From Algoriphagus sp. (GTDB lineage Bacteria > Bacteroidota > Bacteroidia > Cytophagales > Cyclobacteriaceae): a stretch of DNA of 64,000 nt. The notes below the pieces were generated by a model. That model did no database searches. It saw only the letters and a program-made list of their open reading frames with translations, and was not told the origin of the DNA. Below, piece after piece: positions 36,730-44,258 of this stretch. The stretch is from the NCBI RefSeq assembly GCF_030694375.1, contig NZ_JAUXYL010000038.1, positions 1 to 64,000 on the forward strand. The letters are read 5' to 3'. The stretch's first letter is position 1. Each line of letters opens with the position of its first letter. A program made the position numbers and the translations under genes.

Positions 36730-37226
36730 TGAAAATAATTTTAAAATTAATTGTCGTTTTTTTTCTAGTTTCTTGCAATCGAGTAGATAGAGAGGGGAAA
36801 TTGGAATCAGAAAATTCTAAAGTGAAGTCTGAAAATTCTTTTTCCTATGTAATTAGGAATAAAATATTATTCGACTCTCTATCTTCTTTTGATGGGAAAC
36901 TCAAGAAAAAATTTAAGAATAATTATATAATAATAGTTGAGTTAAATAAAGAGTCAACAAGAGGTGAAATTATTGTTTCTTTTTCACAAATTTTAAATAA
37001 AAGTGAGATAAGAGGTCTTTATCCTAGCTATGTGGTATATTCAGAGAATACTCCTGTATTTTTTTTTACTGGATATGAGGACTTGTTGAACATGCCACAA
37101 TATTATATAGATATGGTTGATAATATTTCTAATGAAAAGCTTAATAAAGATATTGACAGTAAAGGGAATTTAGTTCCTCCGACAACTTATACTCCTATAG
37201 TTGAAAGGTTTATTATCCCCACCTGA
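36729..37226 (+). CDS. putative immunity lipoprotein for cassette 2
   Basis: A 165-aa lipoprotein. The signal is MKIILKLIVVFFLVSC with the acylated Cys at residue 16. The mature part is AT-rich, charged and beta-rich (YVIRNKILFDSLSSFDGKL, NYIIIVELNKESTRGEIIV). Its ATG overlaps the TAA of the toxin tip (TAATG), so the two are coupled even though the toxin is frameshifted. A lipoprotein partner suggests the JAMM-like toxin acts in the periplasm or at the envelope (inference). No family was recognised. Confidence 0.68.
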   Translation: MKIILKLIVVFFLVSCNRVDREGKLESENSKVKSENSFSYVIRNKILFDSLSSFDGKLKKKFKNNYIIIVELNKESTRGEIIVSFSQILNKSEIRGLYPSYVVYSENTPVFFFTGYEDLLNMPQYYIDMVDNISNEKLNKDIDSKGNLVPPTTYTPIVERFIIPT

Positions 37227-37260
37227 ATATAGTTTGAGGTTGAATTTAGAAAAGAAAGCT

Positions 37261-37380
37261 GCCTAGTCGTAATTTTCAGTTTCGCTTTTTGATTCATGCA
37301 AATTTGTAATTTGCTTTGGATACAGGACGGTGTTGCTATAAACCACTTGCAAATTGGCCTAAATCCCACTCTAGCCATTA
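37261..37380. repeat. internally deleted derivative of the RAYT element (REPIN/MITE-like)
   Basis: 37261-37319 aligns with the left end of the transposase element at 38016-38074 (gcctag-cgtaattt; caaatttgtaatttg). 37343-37359 (cttgcaaattgg) aligns with the right end near 38735-38750. The transposase gene between them is missing. It is a non-autonomous copy between the cassette 2 immunity gene and the next Rhs fragment. Confidence 0.6.
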
Positions 37381-37429
37381 CCCACAAGAGGTCCAGGAAG
37401 GCGACCGTATTGAGCTGAAAGTGTTTGGG

Positions 37430-37447
37430 ACCCCGATAGCTCGGGGG
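37430..37447. repeat. short palindromic insertion in Rhs fragment 3
   Basis: accccgatagctcggggg replaces the codons for KY found in intact copies (FGKYVDPKK). The palindrome ccccgatagctcgggg has 4 + 2 bp arms around a short centre, and a similar cccgat/atcggg palindrome occurs at 8108-8120. Confidence 0.55.
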
Positions 37448-37677
37448 TCGATCCTAAGAAAGTACTGCTAAGTCCCGTGACATTTGTGAGAACGGGAATG
37501 GATCAGAAAATCATCCGTACACTGGGAGAATACGGTCAAAATCTCGCAGCATCTCCAAATGAAATAGCTATCGCGAATGTTATCGCCTTGGTGATCACCG
37601 AACTTCAGCAGAAACCCGCCCCCGAAGCCTATATGGGCTATGCCTTGTATGATTCGGATTCTGTTCTATACGAACAG

Positions 37678-37746
37678 GAGGACCGAGCGTGAAAAAACAG
37701 TCCAGTGGACTGTTTTAGCGAGGGGCCAGCTTGCAGGGTGGGAGTC
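37678..37746. repeat. palindromic repeat inserted in Rhs fragment 3
   Basis: About 69 bp, bounded by aggac (37678-37682) and gtcct (37744-37748), with a perfect central palindrome cagtccagtggactg at 37698-37712. It replaces the codons for GKV between EQ and LSKK of the Rhs core. It is a REP-like insertion of the kind dispersed in Bacteroidota genomes. Confidence 0.6.
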
Positions 37747-38019
37747 CTAAGTAAGAAAGCACGAAACAAACACGAGGAACTGATCCAAAAGCTGGCTGTC
37801 AAAAAAGACGGATATATCGAAACCTTCTTAGTAAATGAGACCTCCGAAAATGTATGGTTTGACCAGTTCCGGATCATGAGTACCGGTCCTCTGATTGTGC
37901 AGGAGACACATTATGATCCATGGGGAGTTGAGCTTTCGGGGTTGGGATATCAGTATGGAGGAATAAAGTAAACCCCGCTGAGTGTAGTTTATGGTTGATT
38001 TTTTAGAGGGAATTTGCCT

Positions 38020-38042
38020 AGGCGTAATTTGCAATTACGCCT
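38020..38042. repeat. REP-like hairpin at left end of the RAYT element
   Basis: Perfect arms aggcgtaatt (38020-38029) and aattacgcct (38033-38042) around loop tgc. It lies 50 bp before the transposase start and has the same 10-3-10 geometry as the right-end hairpin. Confidence 0.7.
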
Positions 38043-38091
38043 TTATATAAATACAAATTTGTAATTTGTTATTGTTGAAAAATACAATTTT

Positions 38092-38725
38092 ATGGGAAAG
38101 GCTTACCGGATAAGAGATCAAGAACTGCCTTATTTTCTAATCTTCCAAGTTGTGGGTTGGGCGGATGTTTTTACCAGAAAAGTATATCGGGATTTCATTT
38201 TGGAAAACCTTTCGTATTGTAGGTTGGAAAAGGGATTGTACTTGTTTGGTTATGTGATTATGAGTAATCATATTCATTTGGTGGTTCAGCAAAAAGATGG
38301 GAAGCTTTCGGATTGGGTAAGGGATTTTAAAAAGTTCACGAGTAGGAAGTTGTTGAAATTGATCTTAGAGAATCCACAGGAAATGCCCCAAAGAATAAAT
38401 CTCATTTAGGAGAAGAATAATCAAGAGCATTCCATCTGACCTATAAAAAATTGTATTCAGATGAAAGCAGGCGGAAAGGGATGAAGATGATTTTTGAGTA
38501 TCATGCTGAGTTTAATAAGCGATCAGGCGATTTGCAGTTTTGGACTCACGAAAACAATGCGATTGAATTGTATCGACCTGAAATGATTGAAAGCAGGTTG
38601 AGCTATATTCATGAAAACCCTGTCAGGGCAGCCTGGGTCGAAAAAGCCGAAGATTACTTATATACAAGTGCACGGAATTATTCAGGACAAAAGGGCTTAA
38701 TTGAAGTGGATTATTGGTATTTGTA
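38092..38725 (+). pseudogene. REP-associated tyrosine transposase (Y1_Tnp/IS200-like), disrupted
   Basis: The N-terminal part (38092-38409) has the HUH nuclease pattern: LFGYVIMSNHIHLVVQ with HIH, then LSDWVRDFKKFTSRKLL and LENPQE. The C-terminal part continues in another frame from about 38457: SRRKGMKMIFEYHAEFNKRS, LQFWTHENNAIEL, SYIHENPVRAAWV and EDYLYTSARNY. About 77 bp of extra sequence and a frame change separate the halves, with stop codons in between. The intact protein would be about 180 aa. It would have cut and joined single-stranded DNA at REP hairpins, which are found on both sides. It is not functional as it stands. Confidence 0.88.
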
Positions 38726-38760
38726 TATCCATTGCCAATTGCAAATTGGTTTGAATATTG

Positions 38761-38783
38761 GGGTGAAGTTACAAACTTCACCC
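38761..38783. repeat. REP-like hairpin at right end of the RAYT element
   Basis: Perfect arms gggtgaagtt (38761-38770) and aacttcaccc (38774-38783) around loop aca. A smaller hairpin ccaatt-gca-aattgg lies at 38735-38749. Together they mark the right end. Confidence 0.7.
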
Positions 38784-38834
38784 AGCGCCCACTCGAACTT
38801 CAGACGTGCTGAGAAGAATCTACGCCTAGGAGGG

Positions 38835-38889
38835 AGGTTGTAATGTAGATCAGCCGAGAAACTTGGCAAAATCTGTAACTGTCGAATAA
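38835..38889 (+). repeat. right copy of glmS-tail direct repeat (DR-R)
   Basis: Encodes GCNVDQPRNLAKSVTVE and a stop, the same as the real glmS C-terminus, with five synonymous third-base changes. It has no start and is not joined to an upstream gene. A second terminator follows. It marks the right boundary of the Rhs island. Confidence 0.9.
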
Positions 38890-38908
38890 CCTAGATCTAT
38901 CTTCTATC

Positions 38909-38945
38909 AAAAAGCCCGAAGTGATTTTCGGGCTTTTTGTTTTTA
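38909..38945 (+). terminator. Rho-independent terminator after the duplicated glmS tail
   Basis: Arms aaaaagcccgaa (38909-38920) and ttcgggcttttt (38927-38938) with a 6-nt loop and a T-run. Its sequence differs from the terminator after the real glmS. It was probably the original downstream terminator of one of the two glmS versions. Confidence 0.92.
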
Positions 38946-39100
38946 TGACATGTTGATTTTCGCTGATATGTATATCCACAAGCCTACCATCAAACAAATT
39001 TGATTAAGTAACACAGCGACCTGTAAAATTACCTGTGTGACTAGCTTTAACCTTTTAAAATGGATTGATCTTAAACCCAAGTAATCAGTTCCTGTCCATA

Positions 39101-39325
39101 TTATTTACATTCACCTTGGGTCCATGACTTGAGGCCCGATAGGTCAGCGGCACAGGCATTGAAGTAAGTTTTTCCGTCGCAACCGCAAACCGGAGTATAA
39201 TCGGACGTGCATGGCCCTGACCTGATCTTTTCAGGATCTATACAATTTGCTACGGGTTTTTCTTCTTCACAGTGTGAAAAGATAAAAAGAGAACCAAAGA
39301 ATAATATAACAGGCAATTTTCTCAT
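39101..39325 (-). CDS. Kazal-type serine protease inhibitor-like lipoprotein
   Basis: A 74-aa lipoprotein. The signal MRKLPVILFFGSLFIFSHC has the acylated Cys at 19. The mature part has six Cys in Kazal spacing: CIDPEKIRSGPC, then TSDYTPVCGCDGKTYFNAC and a final C near the end (GEC), with the hallmark PVCGCDGKTYFNAC. Kazal domains inhibit serine proteases in standard mechanism. It is probably in the outer membrane or surface-exposed. It is the first gene to the right of the island, on the opposite strand from prfA, with no operon partner. It may protect the cell from external or its own proteases (inference). Confidence 0.88.
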   Translation of the reverse strand: MRKLPVILFFGSLFIFSHCEEEKPVANCIDPEKIRSGPCTSDYTPVCGCDGKTYFNACAADLSGLKSWTQGECK

Positions 39326-39410
39326 GCCTCAAGAACGGATTTCCCAATCCAGACGCTACATCTTAGGGGTGTGAGTTGACAATTTTAGACTACTCAGCCG
39401 ATAAATTCCT

Positions 39411-39418
39411 TACTTTTG
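39411..39418 (+). promoter_or_regulatory. putative Bacteroidota -7 element of prfA
   Basis: tacttttg is an exact TAnnTTTG match 18 bp before the prfA start codon. It would give a very short leader. There is no clear TTG at the right distance. Confidence 0.5.
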
Positions 39419-39435
39419 CGCAGCGAAGAAAACCC

Positions 39436-40509
39436 ATGCTGGACAAATTACAAGCCCTGAAAGACCGATTCGAAGAGGTAGGTCAACTCATCATCATGCC
39501 GGACTCCATGTCCGACATGAGCAAATACACCAAGCTCTCCAAAGAATACAAAGAACTTGAGAAAATCGTCATCGCCTATGACGAATACAAGCTTGTGCTT
39601 CAAAACATCGACAGCTCCAAAGAGATACTGGATAAAGAAAAGGATCCGGAATTCCGTGAAATGGCAAAAGCAGAGTTGGATTACCTTCGGGAGCGAAAGG
39701 ATGTGCTTGAAGGAGAAGTGAAGCAGCTGCTGATTCCAAAGGATCCGAATGACTCCAAAGACTGTATTCTGGAAATCAGAGGAGGCACAGGAGGAGACGA
39801 AGCATCGATCTTTGCAGGGGATTTGTTTCGGATGTATGAGCGGTTTTGTGAAATGCAGGGTTGGAAGCTCACGGTACTCGATTTGACATTTGGTTCTGCT
39901 GGTGGATACAAAGAAATCATTGCCACCGTCTCCGGTGCTGATGTATATGGCATGTTGAAATATGAATCGGGCGTACATCGTGTACAGCGGGTGCCTGCCA
40001 CAGAATCTCAGGGAAGGGTGCATACATCCGCTGCTTCAGTGGCGGTTCTCCCCGAAATGGACGAAGTTGAGGTGCATTTGGACATGAATGAGATTCGCAA
40101 GGACACCTATTGCTCTTCTGGTCCAGGCGGTCAGTCTGTAAATACCACTTATTCCGCAGTGAGGTTGACCCACCTGCCCTCAGGCTTGGTAGTGACCTGT
40201 CAGGATGAAAAATCCCAGATCAAAAACTTTGAAAAAGCACTCAAAGTATTGCGGTCCAGACTCTATGAAATCGAACTGACCAAGCATAATGATGCAGTAG
40301 GGGCTCAGCGTAGGTCGATGGTGGGCAGTGGTGACCGATCGGACAAAATCAGGACTTATAACTACTCCCAATCCCGTGTCACAGACCATAGGATCAACAA
40401 AACGGTCTATAATCTACCGGATGTGATGGATGGGCATATCGAGGAATTCATCTCTGCACTGCGATTGGCAGAAAACCTCGAAAAAATGAAAGCCGGAGGA
40501 ATCGAGTAA
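39436..40509 (+). CDS. prfA: peptide chain release factor 1
   Basis: A protein of 357 aa that recognises UAA and UAG stop codons and hydrolyses the peptidyl-tRNA on the ribosome. The codon-recognition block reads [20 protein letters not shown]. The catalytic GGQ loop is [20 protein letters not shown] (about residue 230). The start is taken at ATG 39436 ([17 protein letters not shown]), since the upstream extension in frame is unlike the family. Length and order match. It is the first core gene right of the island. As RF1 reads UAG, the amber codon in rhs1 should normally terminate. Confidence 0.97.
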   Translation: MLDKLQALKDRFEEVGQLIIMPDSMSDMSKYTKLSKEYKELEKIVIAYDEYKLVLQNIDSSKEILDKEKDPEFREMAKAELDYLRERKDVLEGEVKQLLIPKDPNDSKDCILEIRGGTGGDEASIFAGDLFRMYERFCEMQGWKLTVLDLTFGSAGGYKEIIATVSGADVYGMLKYESGVHRVQRVPATESQGRVHTSAASVAVLPEMDEVEVHLDMNEIRKDTYCSSGPGGQSVNTTYSAVRLTHLPSGLVVTCQDEKSQIKNFEKALKVLRSRLYEIELTKHNDAVGAQRRSMVGSGDRSDKIRTYNYSQSRVTDHRINKTVYNLPDVMDGHIEEFISALRLAENLEKMKAGGIE

Positions 40510-40591
40510 GTGGAACAGACTTTGAAGGAATCAATTAACAAAGTATATTGAACAAACAATAAACCAGCGGAGGAATAACCCACCTACTTTT

Positions 40592-41116
40592 ATGATCATA
40601 ACAGGAGAAAAAGAAATTAACCTAGTCAATTGGAATGACTCCCATTTTCATCAACTCTATCCGCTAGCCAATAATCCCAAAATTGCCATGAATCTGAGGG
40701 ACAGTTATCCTCAGCCCTATACCATTCATGATGCGAGACATTGGATCGAGCATAATCAGAAGTTTAATCCTCCTCAAAACTTCGCCATCGAATATGAGGG
40801 AAAGTTGGCCGGGTCCATCGGTTCAGAACGCGGAAAAGATGAACTCCGAACTAATTTGGAATTAGGATTTTGGGTGGGGGAACCATTTTGGGGAAAAGGG
40901 ATTGCCTCAGAAGCGGTAAAGCTTTACACCAAATATGTATTTGAAAAATTTGATATCCAGCGAATCTATGCCCAAGTCTATGACTTCAATGGAGAATCTA
41001 TGAATGTACTGGAAAAAGCGGGGTACATCCCCGAAGCAATTCTAAAAAAAGCATTTATCAAAAGAGGCAGGGTTGGCGATATTTTCCAATATGTGATGAT
41101 CCGCGATGAGGAATAA
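40592..41116 (+). CDS. GNAT-family N-acetyltransferase (RimJ/RimL-like)
   Basis: A 174-aa cytoplasmic acetyltransferase using acetyl-CoA. Family blocks are LELGFWVGEPFWGKGIASEA (acetyl-CoA binding, about residues 90-109) and VYDFNGESMNVLEKAGYIPE near the C-terminus, plus NLRDSYPQPYTIHDARHWIE at the front. It resembles the RimJ/RimL group that acetylates protein N-termini or small amines, but the substrate is unknown. It follows prfA by about 80 bp on the same strand and may share its transcript. Confidence 0.9.
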   Translation: MIITGEKEINLVNWNDSHFHQLYPLANNPKIAMNLRDSYPQPYTIHDARHWIEHNQKFNPPQNFAIEYEGKLAGSIGSERGKDELRTNLELGFWVGEPFWGKGIASEAVKLYTKYVFEKFDIQRIYAQVYDFNGESMNVLEKAGYIPEAILKKAFIKRGRVGDIFQYVMIRDEE

Positions 41117-41183
41117 ACTTCGATTTCCGATGGCTTAGTTTGTTCTCGTTCTCCTTTAACATATTTCCATCAATACACCCAAG

Positions 41184-43994
41184 TTACCGAACCAGTATTT
41201 TTCTGGAGACAATTCCATTTTTGCCCAGAAGCTGAATCAAAAGAAAACCTTTCGGAAGGGTATCGAATCGCATTTCATTTTGATAAGGTGAGATTGACCT
41301 TGTTTCTACCAATTGACCAACAGAATTGTAAATGAAGACAATGGACCACGAATCCAAAGTCTTTGATGAAATGCTCAGATTCCCCTGACTTGGATTAGGA
41401 TAGACCTTCAGATCTCCTTCATCGAAAGGCTCTAACGAAGTGATGACGTTTACATTCACCGGCAGGATTCGCTTTGGGCTGTAGTTGCACGCATTTTGAG
41501 CTTCAACGGCAAGTTCATAGTCCCCCTCATTTTCCCACAAAATAATGACTCTTCCGGTCCCCTGTCCTGCCAGAATTTTTCCCCCGCCGGATAGACTCCA
41601 GCGATAGTTCAATCCTGCCGTTGCAGTTACCTCATAGATTTGCTCTCCGAGCCCCACTCGGGGTTCACCGGAAATACCCAATGGCGAATCGGGAGCAGCA
41701 TTCACAGTGATCGTTTTCAGAATTGGTGCAGCGGGCCCACATCGATTCTCCTGCGAAACACTTAACTGCTGTTGTCCTGAAAGTGTCCATTTGACCTCGA
41801 CTTTATGCGTTCCCTGTCCTTGGGTAATTTCGCCTCCGGTCACGTTCCAAGTATAAGTTGTCCCATCAAACTTTGGAAGGGAATAGGTGAAAGTGTTGTC
41901 CTTACATACTGCCCCATCTCCTGTGATAACCAGATTAAGAGCGGGGCTTGGAATCACCTCTACTTCCAAAGCGGAAGTCTCTCCACTGCCACAAAAATTG
42001 GAACGACTGACCAAGACTGCATTTCTACCCGGTGTATTCCATTTGACTTCAATTTGACTGGTTCCCTGGCCGGAAATTATTTCTCCTCCGTCTATCCTCC
42101 AGATGATTTCAGATCCCGGGCTTGGAAGTTGGGTTATTCGGTAGGTTGTATTTGCTAGACAGGATTTCGATTCACCGGTGATTTCTCCCAAAGTCCCCAC
42201 CGGAGGGATGCAAGTATAGGTAATGATGGATCCATCCTGACCCACAAAATAAGCTTTGGAGTCGGTACCAGGACTTACCCCAGTCAAGTTTCGAACTGTT
42301 CCGGTGGAGGACTTAATCCAAGTTTCCCCTCCGTCAAGCGTGACCAGTGCTACTCCCTCATCTCCGGCAATGAATCCGATATTTTCACCAAAAAAGGCGA
42401 TGGAGTTTAGATTTTTCGCGGTCCCGGATTCGATTTTTCGCCATGTTCTGGCTTTGTCATCCGTCTTAAGTATTGTCCCGGCATTTCCTACAATAATTGC
42501 GCGTGTCGTATCCAATTTGGCTAGGGCATTTAGATTTTCCTCCGTCACTTTTGGTAGCGTCTCCCACTCACTTCCGCCTGCGCTTCGACTGATTTGACCG
42601 TTATCGCCCATGGCAAAACCGAATATGAAATCAAAAAAAGTAACATCTTTCAGGTTTTTGGTGGTGTTGGATTTAATGGTTTGGTCCCAAGTCACTCCCG
42701 AATCAGTAGACCTTGTGATATAGCCATTATTGCCTGCTGCATAGATGACAGAAGGGGCAAATAAGTAAAATCCGGATATTGTGCGGTTTACAGTTAGAGA
42801 AAGTGGTACCCAATTACTACCCGAGTTTCCCGTGCGGTATATTTTTCCTCCTGCCGAACTGGTGAAGCCGTAGCTGGTATTCCAAAAGTCTATGGTTTGA
42901 ATAAGGAGGGGTTCGGGAATTGGTCTGCTGACAAGGGTGGCCGCCCCGTTGGAGGTGACAAATAAGCCGCCATTTTCCCCTGCGATGTATCCGGTGTTTA
43001 TGCTTTTGAAATCAACAGAAGTAAAGTTATTTCGAATACCTGCAAATTTTTGGACCCAACTTGCACCCGAGTTTGTGGAGTTCAGAAGATATCCATCTTG
43101 TCCCACAGCAGATGAAAGGGCCGAATTTGGTTTGAAAGCAATATTTTTGATGTTTCGTGTATTGGTAGCTCCAAGATTGAGTTTGGCAAAAGTGCTGCCG
43201 GCATTCACTGTTCTCACGATAGTAGCTGTATCACCCACCGCCACAATAACCCGAATGTCAAGGGGGCTAACAGTGACCTTTCTCAGCGTCTGGGTTGTAT
43301 TCGAAATTAATTCGGTCCAATTTTCTCCCCCATTTGAAGTTTTTAGAATTACCCCATTTTGACCCACCACGTAGCCTGTCATAGGATCTGGAAATACAAG
43401 GCCAAACAAGTCCCTGTCGGCGGCAATGGCAGTGACGTTCCAGGTATTCCCTTTATCAAAAGATTTAAGAATTCTGCCTTGATCGGCAGTTATAAAAGCA
43501 GTGTTTTCATTTACAAATGTGATATCGTTTAGTCCCAAGTTAGTGCCGCTGGATACCTTTGACCACGTTGTTCCTGAGTTAAATGACACAAGAATTTCTC
43601 CGTTTTGGCCAACAGCCACAAGTTGTGTGGATGCCGTTTTGGCTACACTTCGAAGGTTGTTTTGAGTTCCTGAGGCCTTTTGTTCCCAACTTTTTCCAAA
43701 ATCGGAACTCGTAAAAATCACCCCTTTTTCTCCTACGACTACCCCATGACCGTTACTCAAAAAGGCAACATCCGAAAATCGAGTGTCAAATTTTTGCAAC
43801 ACTTCATCCCATGTCGCTCCACCATCGCTGGTGCGGACGATCAAATTTTCTCCAACAATCACCCCTTCTGTTTCATTAATCCAAACAATAGATTCGAAGT
43901 CCAGTCCCCAACTTTGCATACGAGTCCAAGTTTGAGACCAGGATTCCATCGATAAAAAGAGGAGTAAAAAGAGTGTAATAGAGATTCTTTTCAT
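41184..43994 (-). CDS. YCF48-repeat protein with Ig-like domains and T9SS sorting domain
   Basis: A 936-aa secreted protein. It has a signal peptide (ISITLFLLLFLSMESWSQ), about ten YCF48/BNR-type repeats over residues 20-600 (IVRTSDGGATWDEV, ILKTSNGGENWTEL, LVTLDGGETWIKSSTG), three repeated Ig/PKD-like domains (about 610-850; YRITQLPSPGSEIIWRIDGG) and a type A C-terminal sorting domain (DLKVYPNPSQGNLSISSKTL, then GFLLIQLLGKNGIVSRKILVR shortened here). The last is the signal for export by the type IX secretion system. It is probably surface-attached or released. The substrate of the propeller is unknown. The gene is isolated and convergent with the acetyltransferase gene. Confidence 0.9.
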   Translation of the reverse strand: MKRISITLFLLLFLSMESWSQTWTRMQSWGLDFESIVWINETEGVIVGENLIVRTSDGGATWDEVLQKFDTRFSDVAFLSNGHGVVVGEKGVIFTSSDFGKSWEQKASGTQNNLRSVAKTASTQLVAVGQNGEILVSFNSGTTWSKVSSGTNLGLNDITFVNENTAFITADQGRILKSFDKGNTWNVTAIAADRDLFGLVFPDPMTGYVVGQNGVILKTSNGGENWTELISNTTQTLRKVTVSPLDIRVIVAVGDTATIVRTVNAGSTFAKLNLGATNTRNIKNIAFKPNSALSSAVGQDGYLLNSTNSGASWVQKFAGIRNNFTSVDFKSINTGYIAGENGGLFVTSNGAATLVSRPIPEPLLIQTIDFWNTSYGFTSSAGGKIYRTGNSGSNWVPLSLTVNRTISGFYLFAPSVIYAAGNNGYITRSTDSGVTWDQTIKSNTTKNLKDVTFFDFIFGFAMGDNGQISRSAGGSEWETLPKVTEENLNALAKLDTTRAIIVGNAGTILKTDDKARTWRKIESGTAKNLNSIAFFGENIGFIAGDEGVALVTLDGGETWIKSSTGTVRNLTGVSPGTDSKAYFVGQDGSIITYTCIPPVGTLGEITGESKSCLANTTYRITQLPSPGSEIIWRIDGGEIISGQGTSQIEVKWNTPGRNAVLVSRSNFCGSGETSALEVEVIPSPALNLVITGDGAVCKDNTFTYSLPKFDGTTYTWNVTGGEITQGQGTHKVEVKWTLSGQQQLSVSQENRCGPAAPILKTITVNAAPDSPLGISGEPRVGLGEQIYEVTATAGLNYRWSLSGGGKILAGQGTGRVIILWENEGDYELAVEAQNACNYSPKRILPVNVNVITSLEPFDEGDLKVYPNPSQGNLSISSKTLDSWSIVFIYNSVGQLVETRSISPYQNEMRFDTLPKGFLLIQLLGKNGIVSRKILVR

Positions 43995-44258
43995 TTCATT
44001 CCATGAATAATTGCTTCAATATGAAGACTTAACAAAATATTAGATCCTTAATGTATATCACAAACAGTTTTAAGTTAATCAAGTGTTCTGAACAGTTATC
44101 TAAAAATGCTTGATAAATTTAAGCTAAAATTCAAAAGGATATGAAATCGAGCCTGTGGCAGACAGGAAAGATGCAAAACAGCAGGTGCTGGCAAGATTAT
44201 CCATAATGCGAAATTCCCTGCAGGTAGGTATGGCCTTTAAAAATCAAATTATCATCAT

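Larger units (their letters stand above)
37385..37971 (+). pseudogene. Rhs core fragment 3, broken by two palindromic insertions
   Basis: Reads QEVQEGDRIELKVFG, then [32 protein letters not shown], then after an insertion [37 protein letters not shown], and stops at LGYQYGGIK with TAA at 37969-37971. Two palindromes interrupt it (37430-37447 and 37678-37746), so no continuous frame exists. It ends just before NPYLYNGKE, so the toxin-delivery part is lost. It is a decayed orphan cassette. Confidence 0.8.

Noticed and set aside
37477..37692. 71-codon ORF starting at 37477 as a separate gene
   Set aside because: Its sequence is the Rhs core, out of context, ending in a palindromic insertion. 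It is part of decayed Rhs fragment 3.
23766..38834. Tn7-like transposon downstream of glmS
   Set aside because: The position suits Tn7, but there is no tnsABC or tnsD gene and no TGT…ACA ends with repeated binding sites near 23790 or 38830. Tn7 insertion also does not duplicate the glmS tail.
38451..38843. 130-codon ORF as an independent gene
   Set aside because: Its first 90 residues are the C-terminal half of the tyrosine transposase whose N-terminal half is at 38092. The last 40 codons read through the right-end hairpins.
39448..40023. 191-codon minus-strand frame inside prfA
   Set aside because: It is antisense to prfA, which is certain by its GGQ region and full length.
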